Source: Heliopora coerulea | Taxonomy: Eukaryota; Cnidaria; Anthozoa; Scleralcyonacea; Helioporidae | DNA: 64,000 nt | Direction of reading: 5' to 3' | NCBI GenBank assembly: GCA_030142905.1 | Contig: JASJOG010000284.1 | Coordinates: 62,001-126,000 of the forward strand | Shown: positions 34,283-46,319 of the stretch, in pieces | Layout: the number at the start of each line of letters is the position of its first letter | Position numbering within the stretch: the first letter of the stretch is position 1 | Made by a program: the position numbers and the translations under genes | Notes under the pieces: generated by a model | Databases searched by the model: none | Seen by the model: the letters and a program-made list of their open reading frames with translations, nothing else | Told to the model about the DNA's origin: nothing

Positions 34283-36427
34283 ATGCAACGGATCAAGTTT
34301 AATTATTCACTAAAAAACATTGGCCTACCAACCAAAGACAACTACCTAAGAAACCTCATCAACAAGACTGAAAGTATGATACAACGTATGCGATGGAAAG
34401 CTCGTTTCTTCTTGCTGAACAACGGAGATGACAACCGAACAGCCAACAACACCTACGGCCTGAATTCAAAGCATGGCGCCCCATCGGTCTTAAATCTCAA
34501 ACCTTTTGAAGATGACGTTGCCAAAATGATCGAATCGGCGAAATTCCTAAACATAAGCGGCAATTTCATCCAAACGCTTGAGCGAGACAAAAGAAAAATC
34601 AACGCCTCAAGTAATGTCTTTATCCTTGCGGACAAAGCACGAAACGTTTATGAAATGGACGTCTCCACTTACGACAAACTGCTAACTGAAAATGTGACGA
34701 AAACCTACAAACACGCATCAGATGACACCAAGCTTGAAATCAACGATGAATTAAAATCCATCGCCAGTGAATTGAACATAACCAATCGCATTGACCCTAT
34801 GAATGAAAATCCTCCTTTTATCTCACTGAAAGATCACAAGCCAGACTTTGAAAACCATCCTAAATGCCGACTCATCAACCCTGCTAAAAGTAGCCTCGGA
34901 AACGTTAGCAAATCCATCTTAGACAACATCAACAACGATATAAGACAGCAGACCCAAGTAAACCAATGGCGTAACTCTACCGACGCTACCTCGTGGTTTC
35001 ATTCTATTCCCGACAAACAAAGAAAATCATTTATATCCTTTGACATCATAGACGTCTACCCCTCCATCACCGAACAACTACTCCACCGGTCCATTTCATG
35101 GGCAAGCCAATTCACAGATATCACTGACACAGACATCAACATAATCAAACACGCACGCAAATCTCTCCTTTTCCACAAAAACCGCACATGGTCCAAACGC
35201 AACACTGACACCACTTTCGACGTTACAATGGGAAGCTTTGACAGTGCGGAAATTTGCAAACTCGTCGGGCTCTTCATCCTAAATTCATTAAAAGAAAGAT
35301 TTAGGGAAAATGTCGGATTATACCGCGACGATGGCCTAGCAGTTGTCAACACACGCTCAGGAAGACTATGCGACAAGGAAAGGAAAGAACTCATCAGCAC
35401 ATTTAACGACCTCGGACTTAAAATTACTATTCTCACAAACCAGCAAAGCTCCAACTTCCTCGACTTGACATTCGACCTGACTAATGGTACTTACAAACCC
35501 TACAGAAAACCCAATGACGAACCTATTTACATTAACCGCTCATCAAACCATCCACCCTCCATTATACGGGAACTTCCTCACTCTATCAACCGACGAATTA
35601 ACGTGCTATCTTGCAACAAAGAAGCATTTGACGAAGCAGCACAAACGTACAACAACGCCTTGAAGCATAGCAACTTCAACATTCAACTGAAACAAGCACC
35701 TAACATCCACACTGAAACCCAACGCAGAAGAAAACGCAACGTAACCTGGTATAATCCACCCTACAGCAAAAAAGTCAAAACTAACATCGCACGAGACTTC
35801 CTGCAACTATTCGACAAACACTTCCCGCCAAACAACAAACTACACAAACTATTCAACAGACACACTATCCGTGTTAGTTACAGCTGCAGCGAAAACATGG
35901 AAACATTTATTAAAAGGCACAATACAATACTGAAGCGACACGACAATCAAGAGAAACCATCTTCCACAAAAAAACACTCGACTATGTAACTGCAGAAACC
36001 CTGAACAATGTCCTGTAAAAGGCATTTGCCTGCAAACCAGCGTCCTCTACAAGGCAGGAATAACGACCACTGACAACAACGAGACGAAGACATACATAGG
36101 CGTAACAGGTAACGACTTCAAAACTAGGTAACGAAATCACAGCAAATCTCTCAACAACAAAAAATACTTAAACGAAACCGAGCTCTCAAAACACATTTGG
36201 AACCTGAAAGACAACAAACGCAAATACACAATCGCGTGGGATATCATCAAGCAAATTCCATCATGCAAGGCAGGATCAAGAAAATGTCGCTTATGCCTCG
36301 AAGAAAAGCTGCTTATCCTAAAGGGACAAGGGAAAAACATTTTGAACAGACGGTCCGAGCTATTCAGCAAATGCCGACATGTAACCAAACACTTCCTTCA
36401 AACTTTTGTCACCTGTATATATGTGAA
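34283..36427 (+). pseudogene. PLE family 1 reverse transcriptase / GIY-YIG protein, frameshifted
   Basis: The first frame (34283-35989, 568 codons) starts at MQRIKFNYSLKN. It carries the PLE N-terminal motif ILADKARNVYE, then ISLKDHKPDFENHPKCRLI, SFDIIDVYPSI, TMGSFDSAEICKLVGLFIL and the catalytic box YRDDGLAVV, followed by NFLDLTFDL. A shift near 35985 moves to the frame CNCRNPEQCPVKGIC ... AGITTTDNNETKTYIGVTGNDFK, the GIY-YIG endonuclease. That frame holds a TAA near 36128 where sister copies have a Tyr codon (FKxRYRNH), and it ends with CRLCLEEKLLILK. The RT part is otherwise clean. The protein would perform target-primed reverse transcription; this copy cannot make it intact. Confidence 0.9.
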
Positions 36428-36447
36428 TAATTAAATCTTATCTGTCA

Positions 36448-36491
36448 GTTGCCTGATGATCGCCTGAGTGCGTAAAACTCAGAGTAGCGAC
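36448..36491 (+). ncRNA. Hammerhead-like motif, 3' pLTR of PLE family 1 (core mutated)
   Basis: Same layout as the 5' copy, with stem I GTTGC/GCGAC and CTGATGA, and helix II CGC/GCG better paired. The GAAA core is AAAA here, a change at a catalytic G that should abolish cleavage. The inverted copy at 33264-33307 has the same change. Confidence 0.65.
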
Positions 36492-36589
36492 AGCAAATTT
36501 TTGTCTTTCGTATTTACGTATTCGCTCTACCAGTAACGGTATTGAGCGCTCTATATTTTCATTCCAACGCTGTAACCTTCGTGGTACTC

Positions 36590-36621
<32 letters not shown>

Positions 36622-36639
36622 GTAAAATAATCATAAAAA

Positions 36640-37395
36640 ACTCATTTAAAATTTTATTTCATCTCTAACGTTTCTGGGCAAGCCCCTTTTTCAAGGTCGT
36701 AATACAGAAGTCAGTAATCCAATTAAATATACATTAAACAACTAATTAAAATTCATAATTAAGTAAAGTCCCTAAGATTGAGTCCATCTGGTATGAACGT
36801 ATTCAATTTATACACCCAAAACTTCTCCCTCTCCTCAGGCTTACATCCGTTTTATCAATAATCATTATTCTAATATCCTCTAATCCCTGATGACCCTGCT
36901 TAAACGAATGAGTATATAAATGCTCCCAGCTATTCCCCTCTGACCCTTTCTATATCTCACTAACGATCTCTTGTGATTATTAAACCTCTTTCTAAACGAT
37001 GTGATTATGCTTCCAACATAAAGTTTTATACACCTTTTACATTCAATCAAGTAAACTACTGCCTTGGAGTCACGATCAAAATCGTAATTGACATAATATT
37101 GCCGATTTCCAGAACTATCCTTAAAACTCCTTCCTCTAAAATATTTACAAATCTGACAACGAACTTTAGAACATTTTCTCATCCGAATAACTCTACCGCC
37201 AATCTTACTTCTAACCAATTCATCCTTCAAATTTTTTGGCCTCCGAAAACTTACAAATGGTGCTTCTCCAAAGATACGCTTCATGCCATCCGAAGCATGC
37301 AATTTCATAAGCAATTTCAGAAGGTTAGAAGGGTTAATAGGTCTGAGGTACTTGATCAAGCTACAAAGGTAAGAAGAAAAAATTCGGATGGTTGA
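36640..37395 (-). pseudogene. PLE fragment with GIY-YIG domain, family 4
   Basis: The minus-strand frame 37359-36880 reads IFGEAPFVSFRRPKNLKDELVR, CSKVRCQICKYF and AVVYLIECKRCIKLYVGSI ... KRFNNHKRS, then RKGQRGIAG. This is the connector and GIY-YIG domain of a PLE different from families 1-3, with the paired Cys motifs typical of the group. The GIY-YIG Thr after YVG is changed and the frame degrades after IAG. A tail with GACCTTGAAAAAGGGGCTTG-type sequence lies toward 36690. No RT remains. Confidence 0.8.
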
Positions 37396-37515
37396 GTCCC
37401 TTTAGTCTTGGATTTTCATCCAACACAATCGGGAATAGGTAAAAAGGTTCGTGAATTGCTTCCCATCTTGTACGCTTCGGATGGCATGAAGCGTATCTTT
37501 GGAGAAGCACCATTG
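37255..37515. repeat. Short inverted duplication at the family 4 fragment
   Basis: TGGTGCTTCTCCAAAGATAC (37258 onward) is mirrored near 37480-37512, with about 45-bp arms around a 170-bp spacer. The arm is PLE coding sequence (FGEAPF). Confidence 0.6.
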
Positions 37516-37569
37516 GTAAGTTTTCGCGGGATGGTAAGTTTTTTAGGTAAGTTTTAGGCATCATCTTGA

Positions 37570-37735
37570 CGGTATGGCGATGTTTTTTAAGGAGTAATTG
37601 AATCGGAATTGAATCGGAGTTTCTGCATTCTTAAGCACAGTTTACGTAAACCGTTTAAGTAAACCGTGCTTAAAAATGCAGAAACTCCGATTCAACTACT
37701 CCTTAAAAACATCGCCATACCATCAAGAGATGCCT
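37570..37735. repeat. Hairpin at the 5' end of PLE family 2, first copy
   Basis: A sequence reading inward from both sides (CGGTATGGCGATG ... GGAGTTTCTGCAT ... GTTTACGTAAACCG and complements) forms arms of about 75 bp around a tiny loop near 37650. The right arm continues into the PLE frame. The same GTTTACGTAAACC/CGGAGTTTCTGC sequence starts the second copy at 57412. Confidence 0.7.
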
Positions 37736-39785
37736 ACATGAAGCGGCTCATCAAGAAGACGGAAAATGTTATAAGACGCATGAGGTGAAAAGCTCATTTC
37801 TTCCTCCACGGCGACAAAGACACATCCGACAACAACACATTTGGTTTAAAATCTGTCAAATCCCCTCCTCATATTACCGAGATGAAACCTTTTGAAGAAG
37901 ATCTCATCCAAATGATCGAAGATATAAAATTCGGAAGAACAGACGACCACTTCCAAGCCACACTGTCGAAAGACCTAAAGAACATCCAATCGTCCTCCAA
38001 CGTCTTCATATTCACTGATAAAACCAAGAACATCTACGAAGCCCCACGCGATACATACAATAAACTGCTGACGGAAAATGTGACCAAATCCTACAAACTC
38101 GGTAAAGAAGAATCCATAGTAAACATCGACAATGAGCTAAAACAAATAGCAAGCAATCTATCTATCAGCGACAGAATCGAAACAATCACGAAACGTGAAG
38201 CGTTTATCTCCCTCAAGGACCATAAAGATAATTTTCAAAACAACCAAACATGCCGACTCATAAACACTGCAAAAAGCGAATCTGGAAAGGTGAGCAAAGT
38301 ACTGCTAGACAACATCAACCAAGTAATTAGACACCACACCAATGTTAACCAGTGGCGAAACTCCCAAGCAGTAATCGACTGGCACAAAAGCATAAACGAT
38401 AAAAACAGACACTCGTTTCTAAGCTTTGACATCGTCGACTTCTACCCATCCATCTCCGAAAACCTCCTGGACAAAGCCATCTCCTGGGCCCGACAGCTAA
38501 CCAGAATCACAGATGACCATGTTGCCATCATCAAACACGCACGAAAATCAGTCCTGTTTAGCGAAAAAAGACCATGGGTTAAGAAAAACAACCATAACCT
38601 GTTTGATGTTGCAATGGGGAGTTACGACGGTGCCGAGGTATGCGAATTAGTCGGCTTGTTTATTCTCAATGAGCTATCCAGTAAATTTGGGGAAAACAAC
38701 GTGGGCCTTTACCGAGACGACGGGCTAGCACTTCTAAAGAACACCACCGGTAGATCAGCTGATAAAACAAAGAAAGAACTAATCAAGATTTTCGACCAAC
38801 TTGGCCTAAAAATCACAGCCCAAACTAATCTGAAGATTGTAAACTTCCTCGACATCACGTTCAACCTGATGAACGGTGACTACCGACCTTACGGAAAACC
38901 AAACGACGACCCACTGTACATCAGCAGCCACTCCAACTATCACTCATCAATAATCAAACATCTCCCAGCCTCCATCAATTCTCGCATTTCACAATTATCA
39001 TCAAACCAATCAACCTTCGACTCTGCAGCACCTATGTACGAAGACGCACTAAGACGTAGCCACTTTAACACCAAACTCTAATATATCTCCGACAGCGACA
39101 AGACGCCCGAATCTACATCGTCCCAAAAACGTGGACGCAGAAACATTATATGGTTCAACCCATCATATAGCAAGAACATCAAATCAAAAATTGGCCATAA
39201 CTTTCTAAAACTAATTGACAAGCATTTTCCTGAGTCATGCACTCTGCACAATGTCTTCAACCGGAACACAGTCAAAATTAGCTACAGCTGCATGGACAAC
39301 ATGAAGACTATGATCACCAAACATAACTCCCAAATGCTAAATAAAAATGAAAAATAGAAAGCTTCAGAGAACAGATAATTGCAACTGCAGAAGAAAAGAA
39401 CAGTGCCCGCTCCAAGGTAACTGCTTAACTAACAACATCGTCTATAGAGCCGATGTAACCACGGCAGAGACCTGAGAGACAAAACAGTACATAGAAATGA
39501 CAGCAAACAGTTTTAAAGAACTATACAGAAACCACATCAAATCCTTCAAAGACAGTAGGTACTCCAATGAGACTGAACTATCAAAATACATATGGGATCT
39601 AAAATCAAATAGCCAATCTTTCGGTATAAAATGGTCGATCGTGAAAAGAGCCGCGGCCAACACAAGCGGAGCGAAAAGAGGTAACCTTTGCCTGGAGGAA
39701 AAACTTTGCATCATGAAAGCACGTCAAAAAAAAAACCACCTAAAGAACCTTCTCAACAAAACCTCTGAGCTACTGAGACACGGCT
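37680..39785 (+). pseudogene. PLE family 2, first copy (RT/GIY-YIG, broken)
   Basis: The main frame 37882-39081 is 399 codons. It shows FIFTDKTKNIYEA, FISLKDHKDNF, SFDIVDFYPSI, VAMGSYDGAEVCELVGLF and NVGLYRDDGLALL. Before it, a TGA near 37786 replaces a Trp codon. After it, a TAA ends the frame where the sister has Gln, and a shift near 39357 precedes the GIY-YIG region (CNCRRKEQCPLQGNC, then IEMTANSFKELYRN with altered residues). The 3' end is cut at about 39785, where BEL/Pao sequence of duplicated segment B begins. It is close to the intact copy at 57435-59684. Confidence 0.88.
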
Positions 39786-41095
39786 AGATGATAGAAGATG
39801 TAGAAAGGGACAATGTTGGTGAGAGAAGACTCCGGAGGGTAGCAGCCTTGCACGCCGGCTGGAGAACGCAAGTCATGCCTTAGCCCTGGAGACTCAAGGG
39901 TGGTGGGGAGTTTCTCGAATATTGTAAGTAATTACTCGGTTTGTCGTAAGTTCACATCAGTTCGTAACTGTAGTCGTTCAACCGACTGTTTGATTATTTT
40001 TTTTTGGTTGAACTTTGAGCCTTAGCTTTAATAAATCATTCACACCATAACAAAAAACAAAGAATTATGAAGGTGGACCATCCGGACGACGCTAAATATG
40101 AGACCGCGACGCTTTGTTTCGGTGTGTTCGTCTGTCGTCTCTTAAATTGTTAAGATAAAAAGCGGATGTGGATTTACAAATTGGCGAAAAAGTGGATTGG
40201 CCGATTTGGGGATAAAACGCGGATTTGGCAATAAAACGCGAATCTGGAAATAAAACGCGGATTTGGAGTTAAAACGCTGTAAACATGCTGGCTACCTCTG
40301 CACAAATGTAGCGACGCTGCAGATCACGAAATCAAATTAAATTGAAAAACAAATCGAAAAGAAAATTATCGTTTCTCTCTAGAATTGTCAAGTACGATTG
40401 TAGAGCCTGGTTTACATACAGCTCGCTAGGAGCGTCACCGAATTACATTCGTTTTTAATCGAAAAGTTCAGAATTCAAATAACATTTGAGAAATGATAAC
40501 AGATGTCGAACACGTGCCCCTTACATTTGAGCCCATAAGTTTTACGAGGTATATACCTGTTAGGTATTGAGCTTATTTACTGCAAATACACATGTTTGCG
40601 ACTACGATAAACGGACCTGCGCTTCTAAACAAATTTAACGATAAGTTTAATTCAAAAAACAAACGTTCGTCTAAACAAACATGTCAACGCACGAAAGCAA
40701 CACATTATGAAATTGGCTCATGTCCCGGATGTCTAAACATCTGATGTGTGTTTTTCCGGTGAAGATATCTCAGTTTACGAAGAAAAGCTGCGTTTATAAA
40801 CAGGAGATGCACATTTTCATATTCAAGTGTTATATGAGGAAACTGCATGTTTGCACGGAGAAGTGGTGGTTGCCCTTACCGGCCACCGTAGAAAACTTTC
40901 ACAGGTATAATCACGTTTCTCCCTCCCCCGTCCAAGGTAAAGGCCCGAGTTTCGTCTACCATGAAAATATTTGGAAACGATAGTACAGAGCATTGTAAAT
41001 TGAACATCAATTAACTAACACAAAGGAATAGGTAAAAAAGATGTAAATGCTTATTTACAGTGATAGCTACGCACTTTATCATTTTATAGCTCATA

Positions 41096-42492
41096 CAATG
41101 GAGGTAAAAAAGAATCGATCATATTAAGATTTATGTTGCTTTCTACTTACATAGGCAGACAAGAAGCACATCGTACACCAACAACCTTCAGGGTTATAGT
41201 AATGAAAGCTTTGGATAGATTGAGATGTGCCCCATAATATTTGTAGAGATATTCTGTTTTTGAAGTAATTTAAAGTATTTTAAAGTATTTATAGCATACG
41301 CTGAATGAATTTCAAGTCTTACAAGAAAGGATTGTTGGCTTGTCACAAATTTGAAGATACGGAATAATGTGTCCAAAGAGAAGAATCAGTTTGGAAGATC
41401 GAGGAAAAGTGCTGGCACTATCCGAAGAAGTCTACACACAATGTGAAATTGCTGCTCGTGTGGGTTGTACTCAAAGCAGCGTCAGTGAAATCCTCAAGAA
41501 GAAGAGACTCACTGGTAGTGTGAAACATGCCAAGATCCCTGGACGGAAACGAAAGACATCTCAGAGGGAGGACAGGTTCATGGTATGGAGAAGCAAGTCC
41601 AATCGCTACAAGAATATACTGCAAATAACAGCTGAGATGCTAATTGAACATGGTGTCAATATCTCGGTTTCCACCACCCAAAGAGGATTTGGAGAGGCTG
41701 CTCAAAATGGCTGCAAGCCCAGAAAGAAGCCTAGTCTTACTGCTCGCCATAAGAAGTCTCGATTACAGTTTGCACAAACACACAAAGATTGGACGGCTGT
41801 ACAGGGGTCATAAGTTGTCTTCAGCGATGAATCAATGTTTCTTCTTCATAGGAGCGATGGACGTGCGTATGTCAGAAGAATGGCTGGCGAAGAACTAAAG
41901 GAAAGCTGCATTATGACAAGTGTCAAACATGGAGGTGGTGGCATTATGGTATGGGGCTGTATCAATGCAAGAGGTGTTGTCTGTCTTTCTAAGGTAGATG
42001 GAAAGCTTAATGGAGAACGATACATTGATCTCTTAGAAAATTCGCTTATTCCAACCATACCAGATGGTTGGATATTCCCACACGACAATGTAACTTGTCA
42101 CACCACCCGCTTTGTCAAAGGGTAGTTTAAAGAAGACGGCATAACGTTTATGGAATGGCCAGCACAATCACCCAATCTCAGCCCTATTGAGAATCTATGG
42201 GACCAACTTAAGACAATGGTCCAAGAGCAAAATCCTACCAATGTCACGGAGCTTTGGAGTGCTGTAAAAGATGCATGGCAAGGCTTTCTATTAGATAAAC
42301 TAATTATTTTAATAAATAATCTGCCTCGAAGGTGTAAAACAGTGATTAAAGCTCGTGGAGGAGCCACTAAATATTAAGATTTTTTTTCTGTTTGTTTTTG
42401 GTGTAATTACTTGTCATGACTAGATTTGTTACAATGTTTGTGGTGTCACCGTCTTTACCTTCTGTGTGATCGATTCATTTTGACCGCCAGTG
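41096..42492 (+). mobile_element. Tc1/mariner element with TA duplication
   Basis: The left end CAATGGAGGTAAAAAAG, then AATCGATCA, is matched by the inverted right end CACTGGCGGTCAAAATG, then AATCGATCA. Both are flanked by TA (41094-41095 and 42493-42494). Copy A at 21691-21705 has the unoccupied site TCATATAACACC, which proves the insertion and its boundaries. Confidence 0.95.
41367..42377 (+). pseudogene. Tc1-type transposase, two in-frame stops
   Basis: The reading frame is continuous for 337 codons, the normal Tc1 length. Stops at 41811-41813 (TAA) and 42123-42125 (TAG) interrupt it. The N-terminus has paired helix-turn-helix motifs (CEIAARVGCTQSSVSEIL) and a GRKRKTS linker. The DDE catalytic set is visible: VFSDESMF, HDNVTCHTTR and SPNLSPIENLWDQLK, with the spacing of a DD34E enzyme. 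GGGGIMVWGCI is the usual box between the first two acids. In the family the protein cuts and pastes the element at TA. The absence of frameshifts and the few stops suggest a moderately recent death. Confidence 0.93.
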
Positions 42493-42599
42493 TATAACAC
42501 CACAACGTTAAATCTGGCAAAAGAGGCTATGAAATAACGCAACGAAGGAATCTAAGCAAGCGAACCAAAAATCAATATTGTCTGAGACAGACACGGTTC

Positions 42600-43075
42600 A
42601 TTCTTTTCAATTTGAGCTAAGAACATGCAGAAATATTTTTCGAATTAAATGTAGTACAGTGAGAAAAATTTCGGACCGATGAACATACCCCTGACACAAA
42701 ACGTGTAGTACTCGTTCAGTTATATTTTTCAATAAAAAAGAAAGTGTGAAAGGAAGAAGACGCGTGGAAAGTCAACCTTTCTACGGATATCGGGAGGAGT
42801 CTTATTAAACCTAAACGTTTTTTTCGTACTATATTTTCCTTTGGGAGGCAATGTTTGTGTTTTGTTTGCAAATTGTGTTTTGTTGGGTTTAAATGGCTTG
42901 CATTGTCTTTAAACTTTACTACTGTGCGATTAACTAGATGCTGTTTCGTTGACGACAAATAGTCCTTTTCGTAATTTTCCAACAGATTTTCCATGCGCTT
43001 TTTACTTTCATACTTTGTAGTTTACTTTCATTTCAAATACATGTCAGCATTATATTATCGACCCCAAATTGGAAA
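42600..43075. other. Unpaired centre of inverted repeat B
   Basis: Corresponds to 21813-22284 in copy A. No gene is seen. The mirrored arms resume at 43076 with CCAAATTGGAAAGAACGAAC. Confidence 0.5.
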
Positions 43076-44399
43076 GAACGAACCGTTTGTGTCTCAGACA
43101 TTGTTGAATTTTGGGTCGCTGGCTGAGTTTCGCTTATCGCGTTATTTCATATACGGCCGTTAGAATTATATGTACCAGATCAAAATTTCTGTGTTATCAG
43201 CTATGCCAGTGTACATCTTTGTTATCTATTCCTTCACGTTAGTTAATTGACAAGAGATTTACATCGTTTTAAATTTACGGCGTGTATTATCGTGTTCAAA
43301 TATTTTTATGGCAACCGAAACTCGAGCTTTTACATTGACGGGGGAGGGACAAGCGTTATTACTCTGGTGAATGTTCTCTACGTTGGTCTGTAAGGGCCAC
43401 TGCCCCTACTCCGTGCAAACATAGAATTTCAGCGTATAACACTTTGAGATCAAAATGAGCATCTCCTGTGTATAAACGAAGCTTTTCTTCGCGAAGTGAG
43501 ATATCTTCACAGGAAAAACACACATCAGATGTTTAGGCAACCGTGACATGAATCAATGTCATTATGTGTTGCTCTCGTGCTTTGATATGTTTGTTTAGAC
43601 GAACGTTTGTTTTTTGAATTAAACTTATCGTTTAAATATGTTTAGATGCTCAGGTCCGTAAATCGCAGTCGAAAACATGTGTAATTATAGTGAATAAGCC
43701 CAATACATAACGCGCATATACCCGGTAAAACTTATGCGCTTAAATGTAAGAGGGACGTGTTCGACACCTGTCATCATCTTTTAAAGGTTATTTCAATTCT
43801 GAAGTTTTGGATTAAAAGCAAAGGTAATTCGGTGCCGCTCCTGGCGACGTGTATATAAACTAGGCTCTACACTCATAGTTGACAGTTCTTGAGAGAAACG
43901 ATAATGTACTTTTCCATTTGTTTTTCAATTTAGTTTGATTTCGTGATCTCCAGCGTCGCTGCCTTTGTGCTAAGTTAGCCAGCACGTTTACTGCGTCTTA
44001 ACTCCAAATATGCGTTCTATTCCCAGATTCGCATTATATTGCCAAATCCGTGTTTTATCCCCAAATCCGCCAATCCACTTTTCCGTCAATCTGCAAATTT
44101 GCATCCGCGTTATATCTTAACATTTAAGAGACGACAGACCAACGCACCGAGACAGAACGTCACGGTCTCACATTTAGCGTCATCCGTAGGGTCCGTCTAC
44201 ATAGTTCTTTGTTTTTTGACACGGTGTGAATGATTAATTAAGCCTAAGGCTCAAAGTTCTACAAATAAAAAAAACCCAAAAAAAAACACTTTAAAATCAA
44301 ACAGTCAGTTCAACGACTACAGTAACGACCTCATGTGAACTTACGACAAACCTAATAATTACTTACAATATCCGACAAACTCCCCCCCCCCCCCCCCAT

Positions 44400-45032
44400 T
44401 CCTTTGAGCCTCCAGGGCTCAAGCGTGATTCGAGTTCTCCAACGTGCGTGCAAGTCAGCTGCCATCAGGGGTCTTCTCTTATCAACATTGTCCCTTTCTA
44501 CATCTTCCGCCATCTGTCCGTCATCATTCCTTGGCCGACCTTCTCCCATCTCCACAGTCTCGTTAACTTCAATTTCCATGACTACAGTCTTCTTGATTTC
44601 CTCTAGACTTTCACTTGTGTTTCTTATCTCTTCTTTCACTGGCTACCAATTTTCAAGAACTTGTAAACACCTTGGCCCATTCCACCAAAACTCATTTCGT
44701 TTTAACCTGCTTGAAATAACTCCTCTTGAACCTAGGTCAATAGGATTTTGTTCTCGTGTACAATAAACCCAATCTTCCTTTCTAAACAAATTCACAATTT
44801 CATTTACCCTGTGCCGAACAAATTGTTTCCATTTTCCTCTGTTGTTAATCCAGCAAAAAGCTGTCTTACTATCCAACCAGTAATGAATTTCTGTAATTTC
44901 TACCTCAGCCTCAAATGCAGTCTTAATTCTGGCCATCAGCCTTGCAAGAATTCTTCCCGACATCATTTCTAATCTAGGTATGGCGTGCACTTTCATTGGA
45001 GCAATTCTTATTTTGGAGGCTAACAATTCCAC
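44400..45032 (-). pseudogene. BEL/Pao RNase H fragment, B-right arm
   Basis: The frame from 45032 to 44643 reads MELLASKIRIAPMKVHAIPRL, LARLMARIKTAFEAEVEITE and HYWLDSKTAFCWINNRGKWKQF, then VYCTREQNPIDLGSRGVI. It continues past a stop with MKEEIRNTSESLEEIKKTVV to about 44400. It is the least damaged of the four Pao fragments over RNase H. A poly-C run (44384-44397) interrupts the purine tract before the LTR-like sequence. Confidence 0.8.
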
Positions 45033-46319
45033 ATGTACATATATGTTATCGTCAGCGACTTTTCTACCATTCGAGAGACTTCTTTCTGAAAAAGAAAATC
45101 AATTTTTTCCTCATCCGAGTGTTTTGGGGTTCCTCAGGGGATCCCAACTCTAGGTCTACGCTCCGCTGCGATTTGAGCATTCTTTTCTTTATTTTCTTTT
45201 ATATGGTTGATCAGGAGGGTCGGTATTTTCCACTCCTGTCCGAGGCGTTAATTTATCTTGTGGCACTACTGGGATTAGGGCTACCTGACTCTAACGCTAA
45301 TTGTAATCCCAATTCTAAACCTAACCCTAATCCTAAACTTCATTCAGATATTTACCACTTCTGGTAATTGCTTCCCGGTTTGTAGAAATGGGAGCATACA
45401 AAAGCACGACGTGACCTCGCAATAGGATTTCTCTTGTGCAACAAAATGAACGAATAATCCCTGGAGCATTCTTGACGCCTCCCTGGCTCCAGTAAACACT
45501 TAAAGAAAAAAATTTTCACCGTTTCCCAGCAACGGCGGCTCTTAAGACAGCGGGAACGTTGAACTGTGTTCAACGAAAAACATTACTACAGCGACTAGAA
45601 TGGCTAAGAAGAATCTGTGAAGGAAGGGAAAAAATTCCTAAGTTTGCAATATGAGGATTGCTTTACGGGTGTAGATTTGCAACTACTTTGTGTACTGCCG
45701 TCGGGGCCACAGCTTTCGTAAACTTTCTCCTTATAACTGCTAGTTAAGATATGAAAGCAAATGACGCGGTAGCTTTAATACACCAGGAATCGAGTCACAG
45801 TACAGCATTTTATCTGTAATGTTCAGAGTATTTTAGTGTGAACTATCTTGCCCGCTCATTTTCGTCCTTTGGTAAATCTGTCACACGTAATTCTCTCTAG
45901 TTTAGCTCTGCCGATCAGCCAATCATGAGCTTATAAACTTCCCGGAATGTTTTCTTCACTCAAATGATGCTGAGCAGCATCTTATATTTGTTTTCGAAAC
46001 TCTCCCCGTTATTGTACTTATTTGTTGGTGATTTTGCCGATTTTTCCCATTTCAAGCATCCTTTTGACAGAATATTCGCACGAGTGCTTTTTCAAGGGTT
46101 GTCTTACGTGGGTTTTCGTCGAGGTATAAATACCCTTTCAGAGGCCACATGTCGAGGCCACCTTGGCGTTTCCGTTTGGAAATCCCAAAGAAATATATCA
46201 GCAGATCTTCGTTCCTGAAGTAAATTAATCGTTGATTGAATTTGAGTAGGATGCTTGTTTATGGTGTACATGGAGATCTTCAAATGATTTTCTAACTGCA
46301 GAATTGGCACAGCTGTTGG

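Larger units (their letters stand above)
34069..36592 (+). mobile_element. PLE family 1 with two direct pseudo-LTRs
   Basis: The terminal repeat (hammerhead motif, then TTTTTGTCTTTCGTATTTAC, then CTCTACCAGTAACGGTA, then GTGGTACTCAT-like end) occurs at 34069-34215 and again at 36441-36592, in the same orientation, around the RT/GIY-YIG gene. This is the pLTR arrangement known for Penelope-like elements. TA repeats follow directly at 36593. Confidence 0.85.
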
